From contig NW_026732706.1 of assembly GCF_028476545.1 (NCBI RefSeq), positions 1-64,000 on the forward strand: a stretch of DNA of 64,000 nucleotides, read 5' to 3'. Made by a program: the position numbers and the translations under genes. This DNA is from Physella acuta. Taxonomy: Eukaryota > Mollusca > Gastropoda > Physidae. Below, in pieces: positions 52,217 to 61,491 of the stretch. The notes under the pieces were generated by a model. That model worked only from the letters and a program-made list of their open reading frames with translations. It was not told where the DNA came from and searched no databases. Numbering within the stretch: the stretch's first letter is position 1; every line of letters starts with the position of its first letter.

Positions 52217-52779
52217 TATAGAATCTATACATTTGTGTAGGCCCTATTTGTTTTGATTTTATTTTTAAATTAAAAATTGAATGAATTTTATATTTTTAAA
52301 AGTTGGTTAGAGGTTGGCCAATAAGTTGCTAGTTTATAAGGAAAAAACCACATTTTTCATTTACCTGGGTGTGGGTGATCAATAACAAAAAAAAACCAAG
52401 CAAGATTACTACGGGTATTATTAATATTAAAGACTAAGCTTAACAGTGCGTTAACTAATGATAGGCCTACACAGAATTTGCTAGAACTGTTTGCTACTTC
52501 CAAGTGTTGTCACTAGGGTGGTAATACAAAGCTACATTATTAAAATAAAATAAAAAGTGCAAATTTTTCTTTTTGTATAGAAGTAGAAAAAAAATGTTTA
52601 AAAGAAATGAAATCAAATTTCAAAATCAGACCATGATTGAAATATGAATGAAATTTTTAAAAGCTTTTAGTTCATCATGTTTTTTTATATTCATCTATGC
52701 CATTATGTTTCAAAAATTTCAGAGCTAGATTAGCAACTTACTATCTAAATATATTGGTGCTGACTGGCCAGTGGTAGAG
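52217..52779. other. Region upstream of the SLC37-like gene
   Basis: AT-rich. A splice acceptor (AAAAATTTCAG, ending 52722) probably starts the first coding exon, with untranslated bases 52723-52779 before the ATG. The leader exon and promoter are not identifiable. Confidence 0.45.
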
Positions 52780-55700
52780 ATGGATGCATTACGTTTTCGA
52801 CAGATAATAGCATTTGGCCTTGGGTGGTTAGCCTATGCTTCAACATATTTTCTACGTAAACCTTTAGGAGTGGTAAGATATAGAGATTCCAATAGTTACA
52901 CTCTCCTTCCAATAGAATTTTATCTGTTATATTTTTAAAAACTTTTGTTTGATTTTTAAAATAGTATATATAAGAAAAAACTAATATTAAATAATGCTGA
53001 CTAGTTTATTGTTTTGTTGTAATTGTAGATCAAAGCAGATCTTCACACTTTTATGAATTTAAGCCACACACAGTTGGGATGGTTGGACACAGCATTACTT
53101 TTTCCCTATGCATTCATGCAGGTATAGTATCATCTTAATTATTGTATGTTTTCAATCACTTAAATCATACTGTTTTAAAAAAAAAAGACTTTTTTTTTGT
53201 TTTATTGTTTTTCTTTAAAGTATTTAAATTTTACACGCTAAATAAATTTTATTTTATAGGGAAAGATGAGTATTTAAACAACGCTGGAAAAATGTGTTTT
53301 AAATTTAAAGAAATTACAGCATTTATAATTTATAAGAATATCATTAGTTTTGAAATATTTGTTTTATCTACAGATTCTTCTGGGGCCCTTGGGTGACAGG
53401 TTTGGTGCACGTAAAACTTTTGGTGTGTGCATGATGTTATCGGCCTTGTCTATGGTTTGTGGGGAGTTTTCATGTTGTTTTTTTTTAGTTTTATTTGATT
53501 TGATTAAGAGAGTAGAATAATTTGAAGTGTATAGGCAACATTGTTTTAGGATTTACCATTTTAAATTTACTGCTGTCAATTATTAATTTTTTCTAAATAA
53601 AGAGCTATAATTTTTAAATTTCAGATTTCATTTGGATACTTCTCAAGTTTTGCTGTCTGGTTTCTGTTGCTGTTTTTAAACGGAACTGCTCAGGTTTTTA
53701 ATAATTCTATACAATTTTTCACTCTGTTTTTATGTTTTGATTCAGATTGTAATAATAAAAGTCTATAGATTCCATTGTAAAGCTTCTGCCAGTTAACCTG
53801 TTAAGTTATACTTTTGTTTGTTTTAGAGCCAGTGCTGGCCAAACTGCACAAAAGGTTTGTTGTGCTGGTTCTCTGACTCTGTGAGGAATTCCATGTTCGG
53901 CATGTTTGGGACCTGCGCATTTGCCGGTGGCATCATTGGAACAATGATATCAGTTGGTTTGCCTGAAAATTACTTACCTTAGCATGCATTATTAATTTAA
54001 GTGTGTTGAGAAAAACTTAGTGATATAGTGTGTCAAAGATTTCCTTAATACAGACCACAGAAGTTGAAATAACACACTGATGAGTTATCTGTGCATGTTC
54101 TCTGAGAAGTTGTCTTATATTATTCGTTAATTGACACATGCTATGTAAAGATAAATCATATAAGTTTGTTGTTTTACTTTTTGCCTCTAATACATAATTT
54201 TATCAATAGGTTTATCTACAATCTGCTTATGGCTGGAGATCTGTATATTTCTTCCCTTCCATTATTGTTGTGAGTTTGAAAAATTTTAATCCCATTTGTA
54301 ATTTGAATTTTAAATTAAACTATTAAACTATTAAAAAGTAATATAAAAAACTAATTCATATACAGGAGAATAAGTACATTTTTCTTAGTTAAAATAAATT
54401 TTATGAAACAATTTTTTTTTCTAGTTTGTGCTCGGCTTTCTGGTGTTAATTTTGTTCACCCAACCTGATGAGCTGAACATGGAAGTCCCAGGCAGAAGTA
54501 GGTGGCTTCAGACACATTGGTTAAAAAAAAATTAATTTCCAGAGCTTTTGATTGCACATTTAGCATTAAAGAGATAGATTTGTAAATACTTGTAAACTGA
54601 TTTATGATATTCAAATTAGTTTTCTAACACTCTTGTAAATGTAATTACATTAAAATTTATTTTTATTACATTTTTACCAGAAGTCGATACAGGAGAGAAA
54701 AGAATACATTTTTAAAAAATCATTCTGTTACCAGATTTGATTAATGAAGTAGAAATAGAATAGAATCCTACTGATGTTTTTTTTTAATTATTTTAATATT
54801 TTATCAGAAGTTGATAAAGGAAGTAGAAATTGAAAAGTATCCTAATGATGTTTTTTTTAAAAATAATTTTATTCTTGTATCAGATCTTGATAAGGGAAGT
54901 AAATAAAATACTTAAAAAAAACTTTTTAAAAAACCACGTTTTTCTTGTGGACTAAAAAGTAGAAAATAAATTTTTCTTTTGTGCTTCCTCGAGCTGTGCA
55001 GATTCTTGTGATGACTGACAAAAAACGTGGGTACGTTCACCATCAAATTTCCCGACCCATCTGCCCGACCCACGTTTTTTGTCAGTCATCACAAGAATCT
55101 GCACAGCTCGAGGAAGCACAAAAGAAAAATTTATTTTCTACTTTTTAGTCCACAAGAAAAACGTGGTTTTTTAAAAAAGTTTTTTTTAAGTATTTTATTT
55201 TCTCCTTTTTAGTCCGTTGCTACACATGAAAAACGTGGGTTTTAAAAAAGTTTTTTATATAGTTTATTTTCTACTTTATCTAATGACTTGATTAAGTATG
55301 ACTTTACTAAGTGTTTATAAATACACAGACTAAAAATCTTGAGCGACCAGGATTCGAACCTGGGTTGTCGCGGCCACAACGCGAAGTACTAACCACTATA
55401 CGATCACGGCCAGCGCGCTCACATCGATTGGGGCCGAAGTAACTGTGTCAATAGGCCTCCAGTCTTGTCGGTATCTTTAGAAATCATGTCCTCAATTTTA
55501 TGGTCCTTGGGGCGTAATTAAATTAAGCTACTTACGGTCTCTAATTGCTAGTTTTTATGATTGCATCTGAAATTGTTAGGCGAAAGTAGCCTACATGCCA
55601 AATTTCAGATCTCTAGAGCAATCAGAAGTGGGCTAATTTTCGATGTCAATTTTAACAACAAACACACACGAAGCTGAGTTAAGAAAAACGTGTTAAAATT

Positions 55701-58700
55701 GAAAATAATCCTAATTATGTTTTATTTTTACCATTTTATTCTTCCATTAGGTGTAGATAAAGCTAAGGAGGGAGAAAAGAATCCTAATGTTACAGAGAAA
55801 CCAAGGATGATTGACTTGTGGAGAATGCCGTAAGATAAACTTCTATATTGCTGTGTTTTATTAACAAATTTTAATGAATTATTGGATTCAATCAAATAGA
55901 AATTAAACCTGAAGTTAAAAGATACAAATCGCAAAATAGAAATACTTAAATTAGTGTTTTTGAAAATATTTCCTTAAAGTGTTATTAAAAAATTAAATAA
56001 GTAAAAACAGCATAATTTTCTGATTTTTATATATTAAAATTTTAACTCATTAATTTTATAATTTGCGGTATTAAGTACTTTTTTAATTAGATTTCATCAT
56101 AAATATTTATTTTTGTGACTTAAATTTCATCATTGCTCTGACCAGCCTCATTTATTGATGTATTCTTCTTTCAATCCCTAGAATGATAGCAGAAGTTTCC
56201 ATTGCTGTTTTCTGCCTCAAGGTAGTCAGATACTGCATGTACATGTGGCTGCCAATGTATTTACTGCAAGCTGTAAGTTCAAGAAGAATACAATCCTCAT
56301 TTTAGATAACACAGAGCTGGAGTGTTTCTTATGAAGACAATGTAGACAAGTTGTTATGCATACTGAGGGGTTGACTGTAAATGACGTAAAACAGTTTTAA
56401 GATGATTTTTACCAACATCGTCACAAGTAATCACAAAAGGCAGCCCTCTCTCCCTCTAAAATGTTGTGACACATTTTCAACACCACTTTAAAATATCAAT
56501 TATTCTAATGAAAAGTAACATATTTTTTGTAATGTCATTTGTAAAATATTTAATATAGGCCTATATGTTATATTTCTTAACCAACAGAAGCCTAGACACC
56601 TACCCCCACTGGGTTGGCACATCAAAGTTGATTGTTGATCATTCTTATGATGCTGCTAATTAAAAAAAAACATTTTGGTGTCTTAAGTTTGGCAATAAAA
56701 GAAATGAGGATAAATGAAGGAATAATACCCAAAAATTAAATGCAATAATGAACTCGTAATTTTTTTTTTTATTTGCTACAATTATGTACTCAACTGTACA
56801 TATTTTTTTCTACTTTGATACAAATTGTTTATATTTGTTGATTCTTTGTTGTTTCTTTTTTTGTTGACAGTTTTATAGTATTCTAAATGTGTACATTAAG
56901 TGTAGTTTTCTTTGTTTACTTTAGTTAAACTACCCCAAGAGTATGGCTGGGATATTCTCTACAGTGTTTGAGATTGGAGGGGTAACAGGCAGTGCCTTGA
57001 TAGGATTTGCCTTGGACAGGTCAGTATGTTGCTGCTGTGTTTGGTCATCCTAGTATGTTATATGGGTACCTTAGCATGTTATATGGGTACCTTAGGATTT
57101 TATGTGGGTACCTTAGGATTTCATATGGGTACCGTAGGATTTTATAGGGGTACCTAAGGATTTTATAGGTGCATCGTACATTATTATATTGGTACCTGAC
57201 CATGTATTATTGTTTGTTATTAATTAGCTTAAATTAGGGTACTCTTGTTATGTTTTCATTGCATTGGGTACCTGACCATGTATTTTTTTTTATTAATTAT
57301 TAATTAGCTTATACTAGGGTACCTGTGTTATGGTGTTATTGTATAAAGTGATACTAGTATCTTACTGATATACTGATGTGACTTAGTTCTGGATTTCCTG
57401 TAAATATTTGTGTCTCTTATTGAAATTGTAATGATTTTGTGACTGAGTGATGTATAAATACTTACAATACTTTTTGTTTGTCTCTTAATAATATCAAGTT
57501 GCTTGTATCTATTTAAGGTTTTTACATTAAATGTTACATTAAGCATTTTTAAATTATGTTACCATTTACATGGAACATAAATCTCCTTATAAATATTTGT
57601 AAATCTACCAAGTAGATAGTAGTGTAAGCAGTAATTTTCTTTTCTTTTTAAGGTATTACAAAGGGCAGACACTCCGAGGCATAGCATTGTTTGTTCTGAT
57701 CTCCACGGTTGCACTCATCCTCTTTCTTATAACCAGCACATGGGGTGTCTTCATCAACTCCTTGTTTATGTTCATTGCTGGGGCTTTCAATGCTGGACCT
57801 GACATCTTGTTATGTGAGTCTTTCTGCATCCCAACTGATGGTGTAAAATGCACTATAATAGTGAAATAGCATATTGAATGTTGATGTGAGATGAACTGTA
57901 ATAGTTGGATGGCATGTTGAATGATAGTTTGAGATCCGCTGGCAGGATGTTATGAGACCCTCTGTAAATGAAATATAATTTGTAAACAGCTGTTGTCTGT
58001 TGTCCTCAGGTGGCACTGTACCTGCTGATCTGGTGGAAAAACAAAACAAAAATGCTGCCACAGCCACTATAGGACTCGTCAATGGTATGTCATCTCATTA
58101 TGTGTTTAAGTTGTGAGCAGGTTGGTGTTCTGTTGGGTTTTTAGTTGTGAACAGATTGGTCATATGTCATATAAATTAGAGTTATATTTTTTAAACTCAC
58201 TAAATATTTAGTTTATTTCAAATTATACCATTATAGTGATGTTTCTAAAAAAATATCCATTATAAATTGGTCTTTTTGTCACACAAGTCTTTGAATTTAT
58301 CTAGTAAACTGTTATGAATTTCAGAGACTTAACTTGAATTTTAAGAGTAGTGGTTGGTTATGACAGAGAAATAGAAAATAATTTTTTTTTTTGACTATAC
58401 ATAATGGCATGATGTACTCTAGTAAATCCATTCTAGCTGTATTTCTATAATATTCACTAAAATGGGCTTTACAAGAAATTTTATTTTTATTTTGAAACTC
58501 AAGAATATACATTTGGTATAATTTGTTTAATAATCTTTTAAATGTCTTTTCTCAGGGTTTGGCAGCATAGGCACATGCATTGAAGGGCCCATCATTGGTC
58601 TGCTGACGGCCTACTTTGGCTGGCCAGGTATGTTCCCACTGATGATTGGGTTGTCTGCCCTGGGTGCAGTGGCCACCTACAGAGCTGCCTCCATCCACGC

Positions 58701-58743
58701 CCGGGTCAACATGGCAACGACAGATTTTATTGAAGGTGTTTAA
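52780..58743 (+). CDS. SLC37-family sugar-phosphate transporter (MFS)
   Basis: Thirteen exons join in phase (52780-52872, 53029-53121, 53374-53454, 53625-53693, 53827-53952, 54210-54269, 54425-54497, 55751-55829, 56182-56272, 56925-57019, 57653-57813, 58010-58084, 58556-58743) to 427 aa. The ATG is preceded by an in-frame TAG at 52726. It is a multi-pass carrier of the organophosphate:antiporter branch of the major facilitator family, whose animal members exchange glucose-6-phosphate or related phosphates, mostly in the endoplasmic reticulum. The N-terminal half has YFLRKPLGV and the MFS loop motif GPLGDRFGARK (66-76). A hydrophilic loop lies between the halves near residues 195-225. The C-terminal half has EIGGVTGSALIG and GLVNGFGSIG, the latter resembling SLC37A1/A2. 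Length is near that of SLC37A4 (429 aa) and shorter than SLC37A1/A2. Which paralogue it is, and its substrate, are not resolved. Confidence 0.9.
54901..55200. mobile_element. Large foldback element in intron 7 of the SLC37-like gene
   Basis: Left arm 54901-55032 and right arm 55068-55200 are inverted copies of each other, 132 and 133 bases with about one indel, around a 35-base loop. The loop edges read GTGGGT and ACCCAC. Arm words CTAAAAAGTAGAAAATAAA and AACGTGGG recur in the foldbacks of the array at 61.9-64 kb (there as AGCGTGGG). A third partial unit follows at 55201-55275 with CTCCTTTTTAGTCCG and AAAACGTGGGTTTT. No target duplication is clear and no protein is encoded. Confidence 0.85.
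55339..55411 (-). pseudogene. tRNA-His(GTG)-like relic
   Basis: On the minus strand the sequence opens GCCGTGATCGTATAGTGGTT and has a perfect 5 bp anticodon stem (TCGCG/CGCGA) around TTGTGGC with anticodon GTG, and a perfect T arm (CCAGG TTCGAAT CCTGG). This is very close to animal tRNA-His. The 3' acceptor side is TCGCTCA where TCACGGC is expected, leaving three mismatched end pairs. It is thus a pseudogene or the head of a SINE whose body continues into the adjoining foldback. It lies antisense in an SLC37 intron. Confidence 0.75.
57045..57215. repeat. Minisatellite in intron 10 of the SLC37-like gene
   Basis: Six to seven degenerate units of about 22-24 bases, built on TTATATGGGTACCTTAGGAT. 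GGGTACC (a KpnI-type word) is the best conserved part. Two looser relatives (GGTACCTGACCATGTATT) follow at 57190-57290. Confidence 0.8.
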
Positions 58744-59887
58744 ATCTTCATCTCATGCTTTTTCTCGTGGGCTATTGTAAAATTGTACAGTGGGGTATTT
58801 TATAGATTTTTTTACCCAATAATTTAATTGAATGAGATGTATTTTGTAACGCTAATGACAGATGTATGTTTTTTTAATCTAAAATGGAATATATATGCTG
58901 CTTATTATAAATACTAATACATTCTGAAGTTTTCCTGTGAAAATTTCATTGGGAAAGATTAAACTTATGTTGCGACATTCTAATAAATTATTTTAATTAT
59001 TAAAAACTCAATACATATCACATGTATGATAAACATTTCAAAACAAAGTGATGTAAAAATATTATATTTATTTATTTAACATATTATTGGTAGATAAGTA
59101 TGTGTGGTTATTTAACTTAAACTTAAGTGAGTTAGCTTTTTTTACTGAGCTGGTAATGTTTAAAAAAAAATTGCTGTTAAAAGATGAAATTTTGTTTCAC
59201 CTGGTAAGACAGGTCGTGAAATTTTGTTATTTACAATCAATTTAAAATGGAATTGTATGGATTACAGTATTAACTTTTTCACACTGTTATTGTCAGTTTT
59301 AGATGCTATACTGATTATTCACATCATGCCATTTAATCACGCACTTACGATTTACCTGTTTATAACACCTGATCAACTTACTGCCAATCCATTTTGTTGG
59401 GTGTTGCGTCAACAGGCGAATGTTATACAGATCATACCTGGTTGTACGTGGTCATAAATTGGTCATTACTGGTTCATTCCTCTACTGCCTCGCTTTCTTA
59501 GTCAAACAGATCTTATGTTGGTATTTTCCTTCTGTTGTCCCCATCCCCCTCCACATACTCCCCACACCACCTACTACCCCCACCCCCCTCCATTCACCCA
59601 TGCATAAGCTGAAGGGTGGGATCCACATGGCATAATTTACATCTGGTGTTTTTCAATTTTTTTATACCTTGATACCCTTTGTGTTACCTTGCTAGTTTTT
59701 TTTTTTATGAATACACAATATTTTGTGTGGTTACCTTGTAGGCTGCTGATAATGTTATCATTTATTTGTCATTGGATTAAGATTTTGTTTATGTTAAAAA
59801 CAAGAGTTGCTCTTTTTTCCTTAGCCTGGTTAGTGATTCATATTACATAATTATAAATCATTATATATTTAGTGTATTAGAATACTG
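58744..59887. other. 3' UTR of the SLC37-like gene and spacer
   Basis: The first AATAAA after the stop codon is at 58982-58987. The rest is AT-rich, with a CCCCCACCCCCCTCC-type patch near 59540-59600. The two overlapping frames at 59224-59635 show no conserved protein character. Confidence 0.5.
58982..58987 (+). promoter_or_regulatory. Candidate polyadenylation signal of the SLC37-like gene
   Basis: AATAAA 239 bases after the stop codon at 58741-58743, the first exact match on the plus strand. Confidence 0.5.
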
Positions 59888-60102
59888 GAGGTCTAAAGCA
59901 GACTAGGATAGAGGACTTCAGAGGTCTTTCTGAGGTCCTAAAGTAGACTAGAGGACTTGAGAGGTCCTACTAAGGACCAAAAGCAGATTAGAAAAGAGGA
60001 CTTGAGAGGTCCTATTGAGGTCCTAAAGGAGACTAATATAGATGACTTAATAAGTCCTACTGAGGTCATACAGCAGACTAGTATAGAGGACCTGCTAGGT
60101 CC
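59888..60102. repeat. Tandem repeat, about 50 bp units, four to five copies
   Basis: Units read GAGGTCCTAAAGCAGACTAG, then ATAGAGGACTTGAGAGGTCC, then TACT. Each unit contains GGAC and GTCC words in inverted order, so single units can form small hairpins. Copies differ by 10-25 percent. Confidence 0.85.
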
Positions 60103-60638
60103 TAATACAACAACCTTGATCTAGTAGTCATAGTAGGTTTAAACTTATGTCCAATTTAGAAGTGGTAAAAGGTATGATAAGTTAGTTGTAAGTATGGTAG
60201 TCTTCATGTGTACACAAGGCTACACACATTCAAAGTATCTGTTGTTTTACAGCCTTTGTGTCTCATTATATAGGGCTCAACATTTTCACAAAATGTGTTG
60301 TTCCTGTTGTGATGATATGCCAGGTTCACTGTGTTCTTCAGAACTCTAGTCTGTAGATGCGAAAAAATCTGGCAATGAACTATGCAAGAACAAAATTACT
60401 ACACCACTTTCATTTCCTAACCTTTTGCTTCCAATTATATAGAAAATTATTTTTGTTCTATTACATGGTTTTATTACATGGAATACATTAAAATTGTTAT
60501 AAAATTATTCTATTCTTGCATTCTTTATCGTGGTTTGATATTGTGATACATCACATTGAGGTCTACGAGATTTGATGTGCGTTTTTTTTTTCTCTACATG
60601 GTAGACCTATCCAACCCTATAGAGAGTACAACTGGACA
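60103..60638. other. Spacer without recognisable features
   Basis: AT-rich DNA between the 50 bp repeat and the hAT MITE. No gene, RNA or repeat is recognised. Confidence 0.5.
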
Positions 60639-60849
60639 CAGTGGCGTAGCGAGGTCGGGTGTCACCCGGTGCGGCACCTAACTTTCAAACTTTCGATTTG
60701 CACCCCCCCCCCCAAACTTTCGATTTGCACCCCCCCCCCCCTTAAATTTTTCTCTATATATTTTGCTATTTTTTGCCTTGGTGTAACCCCCCTAAATGGT
60801 GTCACCCGGTGCGGTCCGCACCCCCCCCCCCCCTTTCGCTACGCCTCTG
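60639..60849. mobile_element. hAT-type MITE with perfect 8 bp target-site duplication
   Basis: It starts CAGTGGCGTAGCGAGG and ends CGCTACGCCTCTG, with the direct repeat ACTGGACA on both sides (60631-60638 and 60850-60857). The interior has two copies of AACTTTCGATTTGCACCCCC and two of TCACCCGGTGCGG, with 9-14 base C runs. The TTCGATTTGCA words also occur, inverted, in the MITE at 22606, so the two belong to one subfamily. Non-coding and probably recent. Confidence 0.88.
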
Positions 60850-60857
60850 ACTGGACA

Positions 60858-61491
60858 TTGTCTATTTATCCCAACACTTGAAGGGATATTTAATTTTTGT
60901 TGAATACCAATCAAGAAACGTGTCTCTATAGTAATCAATCTTGTTTGGTTTGTTCACAAATGTTTGTGTTCCCGAGGGACAGGGGCAACAACCATCAGCA
61001 CACATTGCGACCAGGAAATTATGACATTGACTTTGATTTTTTAGGTATTGCCATTTTTGAAACCATTCCAACAGTAAGAATAATTGGATGTAAGTGTTGG
61101 CACAGTGACAACCGGCTGGCGCACAATTTTCTTTTAACTTAATTGCGATTGTTTCTAAGAAAGCCACAACAAAATATGTTCAGCAAATTCAGGTCACATT
61201 TCACCAAATAGACCAACAAACAGATTTTTATATTACAAAATCAAGTTGTTTCTTGTGGAGGCCGCTGAAAAAATAATTATATAACCTTATTTACAGAGGT
61301 GGACTGGCCAGCCGGTCTACGAGGTAAAACCCTGGTGTACCCCCATGTAAAAATCTCGGTGGGCCCCAACAAAAAATTTCAATGGGCTCCAAGGGAAAAA
61401 TCATGGTGCGCCCCAGCTACTGTGTTGCAATATTCCTGTTACTGTTTTGATTGATAAAAAATAAACAATTCGTTGGAATTCCTTCATTTTT
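60858..61491. other. Spacer leading into the satellite array
   Basis: No gene. A segment at about 61300-61430 with GAGGTGGACTGGCCAGCCGG and repeated GGG.CCC.A words is probably another decayed TIR element. The array begins at 61492. Confidence 0.4.

Noticed and set aside
54901-55200. Palindromes as sequencing or assembly foldback artefacts
   Set aside because: The loops are unique and of defined length, the arms have small differences, and four separate copies of another foldback occur with ordered variants in the array. An artefact would not give this pattern, though long-read confirmation is still desirable.
55339-55411. A working tRNA-His gene
   Set aside because: The anticodon and T arms are intact, but the outer three acceptor pairs cannot form and the discriminator side is lost, so a relic or SINE head is more likely.
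59224-59635. Two hydrophobic frames downstream of the transporter gene
   Set aside because: They follow the stop codon and a polyadenylation signal, have no splice link to the gene and resemble no known protein.
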